Source: Kitasatospora viridis
Lineage (GTDB): Bacteria; Actinomycetota; Actinomycetes; Streptomycetales; Streptomycetaceae
Direction: 5' to 3'
Assembly (NCBI RefSeq): GCF_007829815.1
Contig: NZ_VIWT01000006.1
Location: forward strand, 496,001-560,000
DNA: 64,000 nt
Shown: positions 8,557 through 16,748 of the stretch, piece after piece
How the letters are laid out: every line of letters starts with the position of its first letter
How positions within the stretch are numbered: position 1 is the first letter of the stretch
Position numbers and translations under genes: made by a program
The notes under the pieces: generated by a model
The model's database searches: none
What the model was told of the DNA's origin: nothing
What the model saw: the letters and a program-made list of their open reading frames with translations, nothing else

Positions 8557-9810
8557 TCAGGGTGCGGCGGGCAGGTCGTAGACGTGGTCGGGCGTGACGA
8601 TCTGGGTGATCGCCTTGGCGAACAGGGTGCTGGGCTCGTTGCCGTCGTGCAGGACGTCGGTGTTGAGCAGGATCACCATCGTGGCGTCCTCCTCCGGCAG
8701 GTACACCGTCACGCTCTCGTACCCGGGCAGCGAGCCGTTGTGGCCGCGCCAGCCGTGGGTCTGGAACAGGCCCAGCCCGTAGCCCGCGTCGGGGAAGCCC
8801 TCGACCGGGATGAACTTCAGCCGCTCCGCCTGGGTGGCGGGGGAGAGCAGGTTGCCGGTCGCCACCTCCTTGGCCCAGCGGTGCAGGTCCCGCAGGTCGG
8901 AGATCATCGCACCGGCGGCCCAGCCCCAACTCGGGTTCCAGTCGGTCGAGTCGGCGATGTCGCCGGTCGGGGTCTGGTTGGTGTAGCCGTGCGCGTGCGG
9001 CCGCGGGAACCGGGCGTCCAACGGGAACTGGGTGTGCGCCAGCCCGGACGGCCCGAGCACGCGGTCCCGGAAGAGCTCGTTCAGCGGCTGCCGGCCGAAC
9101 TTCTCCGCCAGCAGGCCGAGCAGGATGTAGTTGCTGTTGTCGTAGAGGAACTTGCTCCCGGGCGGGAAGAGGTTCGCGTGCTTGTACCCGTAGGCCAGCA
9201 GCTCCTGCGGCGTGAACGGCCTGGTCGGGTCGCCGATGAAGGCGTTGATGAAGTCCTGGTCGGCGCTGTACGGGAACAGGCCGCTGCGCATCTCCAGGAG
9301 CTGACGGACCGTGATGTGCTCGCCGTCCGGAACGCCGTCGAGGTAGTTGGCGATCGGGTCGTCCAGCCCGATCAGGCCCTGGTCCACCAGCTCCAGCACG
9401 GCGGTGGCGGTGAAGGTCTTGGTCTCGCTGCCGATCCGCATGAAGAGGTCGGGCTTCATCGGCGCGCCGGTCGCGGTGTCGGCCGTGCCGAAGGAGCGCA
9501 CGTAGCTGCCCCGGCCGGGGAACCACAGCCCGACGGTCACCCCCGGGGTGCCGGTCTCGTGGCGGACCTGCTCGACGGCCCGGTCGATCCGGCGCGCCAG
9601 CTCCGGGTCCAGGCCGTGCGGCGGGCAGTCGTCCGCGGCGAGGTCGGCGCCGGAGGCGTCGACGCTGCGGTCGGCGCCCGCGCGGTAGGCGGCCAGGCGG
9701 TCTGCGGAGAGCCCGGCGGCCTGGACGGGGGGACCGGCGAGCAGGGGGGAGGCGACGGCTGAGAGGGTGAGCAAGACGGCGGCGACTCGGCGTGCGGTGG
9801 CACGGCTCAT
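8557..9810 (-). CDS. Exported serine hydrolase (D-alanyl-D-alanine carboxypeptidase-like)
   Basis: A 417-residue beta-lactamase-fold protein of the class C/DD-peptidase family. A signal peptide is clear (about 1-31, ending near VQAAG). The nucleophile motif is SETK (about Ser129), the second is YDN followed by SNY (about 200-205), and the third is HNG (about 350) near the C-terminus. It probably acts outside the membrane on peptidoglycan stems, beta-lactams or esters, and resembles Streptomyces R61-type enzymes. The start is supported by the signal peptide; AAGGGA upstream is a fair ribosome site. It is convergent with the SDR gene. Confidence 0.88.
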   Translation of the reverse strand: MSRATARRVAAVLLTLSAVASPLLAGPPVQAAGLSADRLAAYRAGADRSVDASGADLAADDCPPHGLDPELARRIDRAVEQVRHETGTPGVTVGLWFPGRGSYVRSFGTADTATGAPMKPDLFMRIGSETKTFTATAVLELVDQGLIGLDDPIANYLDGVPDGEHITVRQLLEMRSGLFPYSADQDFINAFIGDPTRPFTPQELLAYGYKHANLFPPGSKFLYDNSNYILLGLLAEKFGRQPLNELFRDRVLGPSGLAHTQFPLDARFPRPHAHGYTNQTPTGDIADSTDWNPSWGWAAGAMISDLRDLHRWAKEVATGNLLSPATQAERLKFIPVEGFPDAGYGLGLFQTHGWRGHNGSLPGYESVTVYLPEEDATMVILLNTDVLHDGNEPSTLFAKAITQIVTPDHVYDLPAAP

Positions 9811-9958
9811 GACGGAACATCCCTTTCGATCAGGTGATCTGCCGTCAGCATCCGCACCACCGCCGCGCCCCGGCCCCAGGGGCCGGGGCGCCGTCCGGCG
9901 AGTCCACCCGGATGGACCCGGCCGGATGGACCCGACTCGACCCGGCGCCGTCCGGCGC

Positions 9959-10402
9959 TCAGCCGAACGGGCCCTCGGTGACGAAGCGCTGGAGGTGGCG
10001 GGCGAAGGAGCGGGCCTCCTCGGGCGGCCAGTCGGCCAGCGCGGCCTCGATGTGCGCGGCCAGCCGCCGCCGGGTGGCGGCCACGGCCTGCTGCCCGTCG
10101 CCGGTCAGCGCGAGCAGGGTGGCGCGCCGGTCGTGCGGGTCGGGTTCGCGGCGGAGCAGCCCGGCCTCCTCCAGGCGGGTGGCCCGGCGGGTGACGCCGG
10201 AGCGGTCCAGGCCGATCTCGCCGGCCAGGTCGGCGGCGCTGCGCGGGCCGGTCCGGGCGAGCCCGCTGAGTACGGGGTAGGTGACCTCGTCCACGGCCTC
10301 GCCCAGGCCCTCGGTCAGGTGCTGGTACAGCTGGGCCCGGGTGCCGCGCCGGAGCAGGGTTCCCAGGGCGTCGGCGATCTGTTGTCCCACGTCGTTCGGC
10401 AT
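9959..10402 (-). CDS. MarR-family transcriptional regulator
   Basis: A 147-residue winged-helix regulator. The DNA-binding region (about 45-100) contains RSAADLAGEIGLDRSGVTRR and the wing with the conserved DPHDRRATLLALT. It is divergent from the SnoaL-like gene at 10521. Two perfect palindromes with GCACGCA arms lie in the 118-base space between them, so it most likely represses both genes and releases DNA on binding a small aromatic ligand (the usual MarR behaviour). TAGTCT at 10414-10409 on its strand is a -10 box placed so that the mRNA would be almost leaderless. Confidence 0.9.
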   Translation of the reverse strand: MPNDVGQQIADALGTLLRRGTRAQLYQHLTEGLGEAVDEVTYPVLSGLARTGPRSAADLAGEIGLDRSGVTRRATRLEEAGLLRREPDPHDRRATLLALTGDGQQAVAATRRRLAAHIEAALADWPPEEARSFARHLQRFVTEGPFG

Positions 10403-10414
10403 GGGACCAGACTA

Positions 10415-10431
10415 GCGTGCGCTGCGCACGC
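10415..10431. promoter_or_regulatory. MarR operator 1 (palindrome, 8-base arms)
   Basis: GCGTGCGC-T-GCGCACGC is a perfect inverted repeat centred at 10423. It abuts the TAGTCT -10 box of the marR-type gene, a position suited to autorepression. Confidence 0.65.
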
Positions 10432-10450
10432 AATCCGTGTACTCTGCAGA

Positions 10451-10469
10451 TGCGTGCTCGACGCACGCA
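10451..10469. promoter_or_regulatory. MarR operator 2 (palindrome, 7-base arms)
   Basis: TGCGTGC-TCGAC-GCACGCA shares the GCACGCA half-site with operator 1. It lies just downstream of a possible -10 box (TACTCT, 10440-10445) for the SnoaL-like gene, where bound repressor would block that promoter. Confidence 0.6.
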
Positions 10470-10520
10470 CATGGCGGACTCCGGTCCGCTCTGCCGACGA
10501 ACCCGAGAGGACCACCTCCC

Positions 10521-10925
10521 ATGACCACCACCGCTTTCCGCACGGACATCGCCGCCGCCATGACCGACCTGCTGCTCACCCCCGGGCTGGCGCTCGCCGA
10601 GGCCGTGGACCGCCACTTCGCCCCCGACTACCGCCAGCGCACCGACGGCAGCTGGGCCGACCGGGCCGAGTTCACCGCCCACATCGCCCACCTGCGCACC
10701 GTCGTCACCGGCGGCACCATCCAGGTGCTCGACGAGCTCGTCCAGGGCGACCGCTACGCCGACCGGCACATCGTCGAGGCCACCAAGACCGACGGCTCCA
10801 CCGTCCGCATGGAGGTCTACGTCTTCGCCGAGTTCGCCCCCGACGGCCGGTTCCGCCGGATCGAGGAGACCACCCTGCTGCTGGCCGGCTCCGACGACGA
10901 CCGCAACCTCGGCAGCGCCCGCTGA
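10521..10925 (+). CDS. SnoaL-like/NTF2-fold protein
   Basis: A 134-residue single-domain protein of the SnoaL/nuclear transport factor 2 type. It has the helical start, the DRHFAPDYRQRTDGSW segment, and beta-strand repeats ending GRFRRIEETTLLL. Family members are small hydrolases, cyclases or ligand-binding proteins; no catalytic set can be assigned here. The ATG is preceded by GAGAGG. It is divergent from the MarR regulator and probably its target, so a role in handling a small organic molecule is an inference. A palindrome TGACGAGTCGTCA (10923-10935) covers its stop codon. Confidence 0.8.
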   Translation: MTTTAFRTDIAAAMTDLLLTPGLALAEAVDRHFAPDYRQRTDGSWADRAEFTAHIAHLRTVVTGGTIQVLDELVQGDRYADRHIVEATKTDGSTVRMEVYVFAEFAPDGRFRRIEETTLLLAGSDDDRNLGSAR

Positions 10926-10935
10926 CGAGTCGTCA
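10923..10935. repeat. Palindrome TGACGAGTCGTCA at the stop codon
   Basis: A perfect 13-base inverted repeat that includes the TGA stop. It is related to the GACG-N3-CGTC elements elsewhere in the window. Confidence 0.5.
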
Positions 10936-10957
10936 GGGCCACCGTCAGGGACACGGC

Positions 10958-11437
10958 TCAGGGCCGCGCGCCCGCACCCGCCCGCACCCGCAGGTGCTCG
11001 GCGAAGGTGCGGGCCGCGGCCAGGTCGCCGCCGTCGGGGCGGGACCGGTTGATGCCGCCGACCAGCTTGAACGGCAGCCAGGTGTCGTAGGCGCGGCAGG
11101 AGAAGGTGCCGTCCACCGTGAAGCCCTTGCCCTCCAGCAGCCGCACCAGCGGACGGGAGAACGGCCGCACCCGCAGCTCGGGCAGCCCACTGGTGGCGAA
11201 GACGAACGCCCGGCCCCGCCCGCCGACCGGGAGCGACTCGACGAACTCCCGCAGCCGGGGGTGGAAGCTCCCGGTGAAGATGCCCGAACCGAAGCCCACC
11301 AGGTCGTACCCGGCGAGCTCCGCCGGGTCGACCTCGCCGGGCTCGACCACCCGGGCGGACAGCACCTGGCCCATGACCTCGGCTACCCGCCGGGTGTTGC
11401 CGTGGGACACCGACGTGCACACGATGACGGCCTTCAT
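10958..11437 (-). CDS. Flavodoxin-domain protein
   Basis: A 159-residue flavodoxin-like protein. The N-terminal FMN-phosphate loop is TSVSHGNTRR (about 8-17), followed by GYDLVGFGSGIFTG and the later FATSGL segment, as in flavodoxin domains related to protoporphyrinogen oxidase HemG or menaquinone-dependent redox proteins. It probably binds FMN and transfers electrons in the cytoplasm. AGGAGAGCGATC before the ATG is a strong ribosome site. It is convergent with the SnoaL-like gene and could serve the same detoxification circuit, but that is a guess from position only. Confidence 0.85.
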   Translation of the reverse strand: MKAVIVCTSVSHGNTRRVAEVMGQVLSARVVEPGEVDPAELAGYDLVGFGSGIFTGSFHPRLREFVESLPVGGRGRAFVFATSGLPELRVRPFSRPLVRLLEGKGFTVDGTFSCRAYDTWLPFKLVGGINRSRPDGGDLAAARTFAEHLRVRAGAGARP

Positions 11438-11570
11438 GATCGCTCTCCTGACTGCTCACTGGGCACCGCGGCTGTCGCGGACATCCAGTGGACAGGGCAC
11501 CCGTGGGGGATGTGACATCAGCGCCGTGAGCAATTCCCGGCCGCCGTGCGGAGCAGGAGCGGCGCGGGCC

Positions 11571-12935
11571 TCAGGCCGGGAGGGCGCCCGACGGGTGGCC
11601 GTGCTCGCGGCCGCAAGCGGTGAGGGCGAGCAGGCCGTGGCCCGTGACGGGGGTGTCCGGGCCCAGGGCTGACGGGTCGACGGACAGGCGGGCCGCGATG
11701 TCGGTGGCGTAGCAGGTGTCGGGGATGCCGAGCTCCTCCTTCACCTGGTCGTAGCGGGCGCGGAAGGCCGCGTTGTCGGAGAGGTTCACGCCGTCGAAGG
11801 CGTCGTCCGGGAAACCGTCCTCGTGCGGCAGCAGGAAGCCGGACTCGGCGGGGTGCGGGGGGCCGAGCGGATCGTCGTCCTCCTCCGCCGCGAACACGTC
11901 GTAGTGGCGCACCACCTCGCCGCCCGTCGCGATGCACCACGCCGTCCAGCCGTCCCCGCAGCTCATGCCGTACCACTGCGCGGCGCCGAACCGGCGGCCG
12001 AGCTCGGCGCACCGCTCGCGGACCACCTGGTCACGGGCCTCCTCGCGGTCCCGGATCCGGTGGGTGGCCGCGGCGGAGTCGCCGAAGACCAGGGTCCAGC
12101 CCGCCAGCGCGGGGCTGACGAAGACCCGGGCGCAGCCCGTGTGCGGCCGCCGCCCGGACCAGCTGTGCTGGGCCTGGTTCCAGGCCGCCGCGCCCGTGCG
12201 CAGGGTGACGGGTTCGGCGTCGCCGAGGTCGAAGGCGTCCAGCACCGCCGCCTGGTCGGTGGTCGGCAGCGCGTACCAGGAGCCGCACAGGTGCAGGCCG
12301 GACGGCACCTCGTCCGCCAGCTTGATCCTGGTCAGGCGGCGCCACGCCGCCAGGTCGCGGTCGCCCAGCTCGCCCGGCCGCGCCGCGCCCGCCAGCGCCT
12401 GGAGCGCGCCGCGCCGGATCCGCGGCCCGGTCGCGGGCCGCTCGCGCACGGCCCGCAGGGCGGGGACGGCGGCGGAGCCGATCGCCTCGAAGGTCCACAC
12501 CGCGCGTTGGCGCACCTCCGGGTCCGGGTCGCCGAGCAGCGGCAGCAGCCGCTCGACGAAGCCGGCCGCCTCCTCCTCCCGGGTCTGGAAGGCGAAGAGC
12601 GCGGTGCTGCGGACCTCGGCGTGCGGGTGCTCCAGCAGCGGCAGGTACGCCGCGAGGTCGGCCACCTTCAACCGGCCGAGCGCGTACCCGATCCGCCGGG
12701 TCACCTCGGCCGAGCCGGCCCCGGCGGCCGCCTCGGCCAGCGGCAGCAGGGCCGGCTCGCCGATCCGCTGCAGCACGTCGGCCGAGACGCTCCAGTCGAC
12801 CCCTGCCCGCTCGTCACAGAGCAGCTCCAGCACGGCCCCGACCACGGCCGCCCCCTGCGCGACCAGTGCGTCGCGGGCCGGGCGGGTCTGGTTGTAGCCG
12901 TCGGAGAGCTGTTCGATGAGCAGTCGCTTGTCCAT
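11571..12935 (-). CDS. HEAT-repeat protein of unknown function
   Basis: A 454-residue soluble protein. The N-terminal half (about 1-200) is a series of paired helices with HEAT-like spacing, for example LPLLGDPDPEVRQRAVWTF and LLEHPHAEVRSTALFAF. The C-terminal half (about 210-450) is a separate domain rich in Trp, Cys and acidic residues, with the acidic AAEEDDDPLGPP segment. This resembles actinomycete HEAT-repeat scaffolds paired with a SMI1/KNR4-like or otherwise unknown domain. ATG at 12935 has TAGGG upstream; a GTG at 12944 is in frame but poorly placed. No partner is evident nearby. Confidence 0.75.
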   Translation of the reverse strand: MDKRLLIEQLSDGYNQTRPARDALVAQGAAVVGAVLELLCDERAGVDWSVSADVLQRIGEPALLPLAEAAAGAGSAEVTRRIGYALGRLKVADLAAYLPLLEHPHAEVRSTALFAFQTREEEAAGFVERLLPLLGDPDPEVRQRAVWTFEAIGSAAVPALRAVRERPATGPRIRRGALQALAGAARPGELGDRDLAAWRRLTRIKLADEVPSGLHLCGSWYALPTTDQAAVLDAFDLGDAEPVTLRTGAAAWNQAQHSWSGRRPHTGCARVFVSPALAGWTLVFGDSAAATHRIRDREEARDQVVRERCAELGRRFGAAQWYGMSCGDGWTAWCIATGGEVVRHYDVFAAEEDDDPLGPPHPAESGFLLPHEDGFPDDAFDGVNLSDNAAFRARYDQVKEELGIPDTCYATDIAARLSVDPSALGPDTPVTGHGLLALTACGREHGHPSGALPA

Positions 12936-13002
12936 GCGCGGCACCCTAGCCAGCCGAGCTGACAGACCGTCGGCCGCGCCCGGTGCCAGGGGGAGTGGCC
13001 AC

Positions 13003-13959
13003 TCAGCGGCTGCCGCGCAGCGCGTCCACCGCCAGCCGGGCCGCCGTGCCGATCACCGCGTCGGCCGCGGGCAGCGTCATGCTGGTCGCCGCCGCCCGGG
13101 TGAAGACGGCCACCGCGTACCGGCCCCCGTCGGGGTACTCGACCACGCCGACCTCGTGACGCAGCGTCGGCAGCGTCCCCGTCTTGCCGTAGACCCGCAC
13201 GTCGTCGAACGGGAAGCCGGAGGCGAGCCGGTGCGGCCACACCTGCAGGCCCAGCAGCCGGCGCAGCGCGGCGCCGTGCTCGCCGCGGCAGGCCCGGTCG
13301 TGCCAGATCGCGGTGAGCAGCTCGGTCAGCTCGCGGGGCGTGCTGCGGTTGGTGGCGGCCGGGTCGAGCACCCGCAGCCGGGCGACCACGGCCGGATCCA
13401 CCGGCGAGCCGCCCGCGCGGTCCTCGGCGAGGACGGCGAGCAGGTCGCGCAAGCGGTGCACGGCGACGGTGCGGGTCAGCCCGAGGTCGGCCATGGTCCG
13501 GTTGACCAGGTCCAGCCCGAGCTCGTCCCAGAGCAGGTCGGCCGCCGCGTTGTCGCTGACGGCGGTGGCCAGGTAGGCGAGGTCGCGCAGCGAGAGCCGG
13601 GCCGGGTCCAGCATCGCGGCCAGCCCGGTCGGGCCGCCGGTGCGCCCGGCGGCGGGGACCTCGACCTGGCGGGTCAGGTCGATCCGGCCGGCCGCGGCCT
13701 CCCGGAAGAGCGTGGTGAGCAGGCAGAGCTTGTGCACGCTGGCGGTGGCGACCGGGGTGTCGGCGCCGATCGCCAGCTCGGCCGGGCCGTCCAGGTCGCG
13801 GGCGTGCAGCAGGCCGCTCACCCCGGCGTCGGCGAAGGCGTCCGCGATCCGGGCCCGGGCCGCCCGGCCGCTGCTGCCGGGGCGGGGCGCCCGGCTGCCG
13901 GTGCTGTGCTGGTCGCAGGGCTGGTCGCCGGGCTGGCCGCCGGGCTGGTCCTTGGTCAA
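13003..13959 (-). CDS. Class-A-beta-lactamase-fold serine hydrolase lacking the general-base Glu
   Basis: 318 residues from a TTG start. It has three class A signatures: the nucleophile motif SVHK (Ser74-Lys77), SDN (135-137) and KTG (260-262). Where true class A enzymes have ExxLN in the omega loop, this one reads RLRVLDPAATNRSTPREL, with no Glu at the expected place, so efficient deacylation of beta-lactams is unlikely. A penicillin-binding or peptidase/esterase role is an alternative. The TTG overlaps the stop of the LysR gene (TTGA) and has GGAG 8 bases upstream, implying translational coupling to the regulator. No obvious signal peptide is seen with this start. Confidence 0.78.
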   Translation of the reverse strand: MTKDQPGGQPGDQPCDQHSTGSRAPRPGSSGRAARARIADAFADAGVSGLLHARDLDGPAELAIGADTPVATASVHKLCLLTTLFREAAAGRIDLTRQVEVPAAGRTGGPTGLAAMLDPARLSLRDLAYLATAVSDNAAADLLWDELGLDLVNRTMADLGLTRTVAVHRLRDLLAVLAEDRAGGSPVDPAVVARLRVLDPAATNRSTPRELTELLTAIWHDRACRGEHGAALRRLLGLQVWPHRLASGFPFDDVRVYGKTGTLPTLRHEVGVVEYPDGGRYAVAVFTRAAATSMTLPAADAVIGTAARLAVDALRGSR

Positions 13960-14903
13960 AACGGGAACTCCGTTGCGGGGCGGGGGAAGAGCGGTCTCTC
14001 GGCGGTCGGCGGGAGCAGGCCGCCGTGCTCGGCGAGCGCGCGGTGGGCGGTCTCGGCGAACAGCCGCACGGCCGGCCCGCCCCGCCCGGTGGGCCAGGCG
14101 GTGGAGGTGCGCCAGGTCAGCGGCGCGCCGGCCAGCGGCCGCCAGACCGTACCCGGTGGCGGCGAGCCGCGCGGCGCCAGGGCCACCGCGCTGCCGGTGA
14201 GCACCAGGGCGGCGGCCACGTCCGGCCCGGGCGGATCGAGCACCGCCTCGGGGGTGCAGCCGTGCCGGGCCAGGGTGGTGAGCATTTCGTCGTACAGCGC
14301 CGGCGCGGTGGCCCGGGGGAAGAGCACCAGCCGACGGCCGGTCAGCTCGGCGAGCGCCGGCTCGGCGCGGTCGGCCTCCGGCCCGTCGGCGGCGAGCAGC
14401 ACCCCGAGCGGCTGGTGCAGCAGCGGCCCGAACTCCAGGCCGGCGGCCGGGCAGGGGTGCCGGACCACGGCGACGTCCACGGTCTGCCGGGCCAGCTCGC
14501 GCACCACCTCCGCCACCGGCAGCTCGCGCAGGTCCAGGTGGGAGCCGGGGGAGGCGGCGGCGAAGCCGGTGAGCAGCGCGGCGAGCGCCGTCGGCCCGAG
14601 GTCGGGCGGCACGGCGGCGCGCAGCGTGCCGGCCCGGCCGGTGCGCAGGTCGGCCGCGGTGGCCAGCAGCCGGCCCGTGCCTTCCAGCACCTGCTGGGCC
14701 TCGGCCAGCAGCAGCTGCCCGGCCGGGGTGAGCGCCACCCCGCGCGGGCCGCGGTCGAAGAGGGTCACGCCGAGCTCGCCCTCCAACTGCCTGATCCGCT
14801 GGGAGAGCGAGGGCTGGGCGATCCGCAGCCGCTCGGCGGCGCGGCCGAAGTGGCGCTCCTCGGCCACGGCGCGGAAGTAGCGCAGATGCCGTAGCAGGTC
14901 CAT
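13956..14903 (-). CDS. LysR-family transcriptional regulator, AmpR-like position
   Basis: A 315-residue LysR regulator. The N-terminal winged helix-turn-helix (about 1-60) contains RHFGRAAERLRIAQPSLSQR and LEGELGVTLFDR. The effector-binding domain (about 90-300) has the usual two-lobe pattern. It is divergent from the beta-lactamase gene at 15034, as AmpR is from ampC/blaA, and coupled to the class-A-like gene on its own strand. A palindrome GATAG-N8-CTATC starts 11 bases upstream of its ATG. It probably controls the beta-lactamase and itself in response to a cell-wall or beta-lactam-linked ligand; this is inferred from the arrangement. Confidence 0.88.
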   Translation of the reverse strand: MDLLRHLRYFRAVAEERHFGRAAERLRIAQPSLSQRIRQLEGELGVTLFDRGPRGVALTPAGQLLLAEAQQVLEGTGRLLATAADLRTGRAGTLRAAVPPDLGPTALAALLTGFAAASPGSHLDLRELPVAEVVRELARQTVDVAVVRHPCPAAGLEFGPLLHQPLGVLLAADGPEADRAEPALAELTGRRLVLFPRATAPALYDEMLTTLARHGCTPEAVLDPPGPDVAAALVLTGSAVALAPRGSPPPGTVWRPLAGAPLTWRTSTAWPTGRGGPAVRLFAETAHRALAEHGGLLPPTAERPLFPRPATEFPF

Positions 14904-14913
14904 GAACAGTAAT

Positions 14914-14931
14914 GATAGGCACTGCACTATC
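14914..14931. promoter_or_regulatory. Palindrome GATAG-N8-CTATC in the lysR-bla divergent region
   Basis: Five-base perfect arms flank GCACTGCA in the AT-richer part of the 130-base divergent spacer. It lies next to the regulator start, matching the site at which LysR proteins usually bind to repress themselves and activate the divergent gene. Confidence 0.55.
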
Positions 14932-15033
14932 GAGCACTTCACCATCATGGTCTTGGACTGGTCGCCGGGCGGCCTGATTGGCTGGGCGACGTCGCGCCCC
15001 GTTCGGACACGATCAGCCCGAGGAGAAACCGCC

Positions 15034-15951
15034 GTGATGTCTTCCCGCCCCCTGCTCGCCGTCGCCGCCGCCCTGCTGGCGGCCACCGCGCTGAGCGGCT
15101 GCGCCGGCCGCACCGGTCCGTCGGCCCCACCCGCCGGCGGCACGGCCGGCGCCCCGGCGCCGGCCCCGAGCGCGGACGCCGCCTTCCAACAGCTCGAACA
15201 GCACTACGGCGCCCGGCTCGGCGTCTACGTCCTCGACACCGGCAGCGGCCGCGAGCTGCGCTACCGCGCCGACGAGCGGTTCGCCTTCGCCTCCACCGCC
15301 AAGACGCTCTCCGCCGGCGCCCTGCTGCGCACCGCCTCCGAGGCCGAACTCGACAAGGTGGTGAGGTACAGCCAGCAGGACCTGCTCGCCTGGGCCCCCG
15401 TCACCTCCCAGCACCTCGCCACCGGCATGACGGTGCGCGACCTGCTCGCCGCCGCCCTCGACCACAGCGACAACACCGCCGCCAACCTGGTCACCGCCGA
15501 ACTCGGCGGCCCCGCCGCCGTCCAGCAGACCGTGCGCGCCCTCGGCGACACGACCACCAACGTGGACCGCACCGAGCCGACCCTCAACGAGGCCACCCCC
15601 GGCGACCCCCGGGACACCAGCACGCCCCGTCAGCTCGCCACCGACCTGCGCACGTACGCCCTCGGCGACGCCCTGCCGGCCGACCGGCGCACCCAGTTCA
15701 CCGACTGGCTGGTGGCCAACACCACCGGCGGCCCGTACATCCGCGCCGGCGTCCCCGCCGGCTGGAAGGTCGGCGACAAGACCGGCAACGGCGACTACGG
15801 CACCCGCAACGACATCGCCGTGGTCTGGCCCGCCGGCGGCCGCGCCCCGCTGGTCGTCGCGCTGCTCTCCGACCGCGGCAAGGCGGACGCCAAGTCCGAC
15901 GACGACCTGCTCGCCCAGGCGACCAAGACCGCCCTTTCCGCGCTGGGCTGA
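15034..15951 (+). CDS. bla: Class A beta-lactamase, lipoprotein
   Basis: 305 residues. The signal peptide ends in a lipobox (LSGC, about residues 19-22), so the enzyme is anchored outside the membrane. All class A elements are present: STAK with nucleophile Ser87, SDN (about 144-146), the omega-loop EPTLN containing the deacylating Glu, the conserved GDPRDTSTP segment and KTG near the C-terminus. It should hydrolyse penicillins and possibly early cephalosporins. AGGAG at 15021-15025 is ideally spaced from the GTG at 15034; ATG at 15037 is an alternative start. It is divergent from the LysR gene, which probably regulates it. Confidence 0.93.
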   Translation: MMSSRPLLAVAAALLAATALSGCAGRTGPSAPPAGGTAGAPAPAPSADAAFQQLEQHYGARLGVYVLDTGSGRELRYRADERFAFASTAKTLSAGALLRTASEAELDKVVRYSQQDLLAWAPVTSQHLATGMTVRDLLAAALDHSDNTAANLVTAELGGPAAVQQTVRALGDTTTNVDRTEPTLNEATPGDPRDTSTPRQLATDLRTYALGDALPADRRTQFTDWLVANTTGGPYIRAGVPAGWKVGDKTGNGDYGTRNDIAVVWPAGGRAPLVVALLSDRGKADAKSDDDLLAQATKTALSALG

Positions 15952-16012
15952 GCCCCGGCCCGGGCGGGCAGACCATGGGAGGAGAGGGTTCGCACCCGGT
16001 CGGGAGGCCGTC

Positions 16013-16648
16013 ATGAGACTCACCGTGCTCGGCGCGACCGGCGGCATCGGCAGGCACCTGGTCACCCAGGCGCTCGCCGACGGCCACCAGGTCACCGCCG
16101 TCGTCCGCGACCCGGACCGGCTCGCGCTGCGGCAGCCGGAGCTGACCGTGGTGCGGGCCGACGCCCTCGACCCGAACGAGCTGGTGGGGGTGGTCGAAGG
16201 CGCCGACGCGGTGCTGTCGGGCGTCGGCCAGGCCGGCCGCCACGACCGGCTCCGGCCCGCCTCCACCTCGGCCCGGGCGGCGGTCGCGGCGATGGCGGCC
16301 ACCGGGGTGCAGCGGATCGTCGTGGTGAGCGCGGCCACCCTCAACCGGGCCGGCACCGGGCAGCCCCTGCTGGCGCGCCGGGTCGCCGCGCCGCTGCTGT
16401 GGGCGGTGTTCGGGGAGCTGTACACCGATCTGGAGGCGATGGAGCGGATCCTGCGCGCCGCCGACCCGGAGTGGACGGCGGTGCGGCCCGCGCGCCTGAC
16501 CAACGGCCCCGGGCTCGGCCGCTACCGGCACGCCGTCGAGACCGGCCCGCCCGGCGCCAGCATCGCGCGCGCGGACGTGGCCCGGGCGATGCTCGACTTC
16601 CTCACCGCCCCGCACACCGTGCGCCACGCCGTCGCCGTCAGCCGCTGA
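16013..16648 (+). CDS. NAD(P)-binding NmrA/SDR-atypical family protein
   Basis: A 211-residue protein with a Rossmann fold. It has the NAD(P)-binding GATGGIG (about 7-13), an acidic/basic switch at VVRDPDR, and the VVSAATLN and VRPARLTNGP segments typical of atypical SDRs such as NmrA or biliverdin-reductase-B-like proteins. It lacks a convincing YxxxK pair, so it may be a redox sensor or a reductase on small substrates. GGGAGG upstream of the ATG is a good ribosome site. It stands alone between the beta-lactamase gene and a methyltransferase gene. Confidence 0.85.
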   Translation: MRLTVLGATGGIGRHLVTQALADGHQVTAVVRDPDRLALRQPELTVVRADALDPNELVGVVEGADAVLSGVGQAGRHDRLRPASTSARAAVAAMAATGVQRIVVVSAATLNRAGTGQPLLARRVAAPLLWAVFGELYTDLEAMERILRAADPEWTAVRPARLTNGPGLGRYRHAVETGPPGASIARADVARAMLDFLTAPHTVRHAVAVSR

Positions 16649-16675
16649 CCGGCCCTCCGGGAGGGGTAAGCACCA

Positions 16676-16703
16676 TGACGGTGCGTCAGATGACGGCCCG
16701 TCC
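16676..16703. repeat. Two adjacent GACG...CGTC palindromes
   Basis: TGACGGTGCGTCA (16676-16688) is followed by GACGGCCCGTC (16692-16702), both perfect inverted repeats, just upstream of the methyltransferase promoter. Confidence 0.5.
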
Positions 16704-16713
16704 GGAAAACCGG

Positions 16714-16742
16714 TTGGGTCGCGGCGCCGGCTCGCCGATACT
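16714..16742 (+). promoter_or_regulatory. Possible promoter of a leaderless methyltransferase gene
   Basis: TTGGGT (16714-16719) and GATACT (16737-16742) are separated by 17 bases. The expected transcription start falls on or next to the GTG at 16749, and no ribosome site is present. Confidence 0.4.
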
Positions 16743-16748
16743 GTCGCG

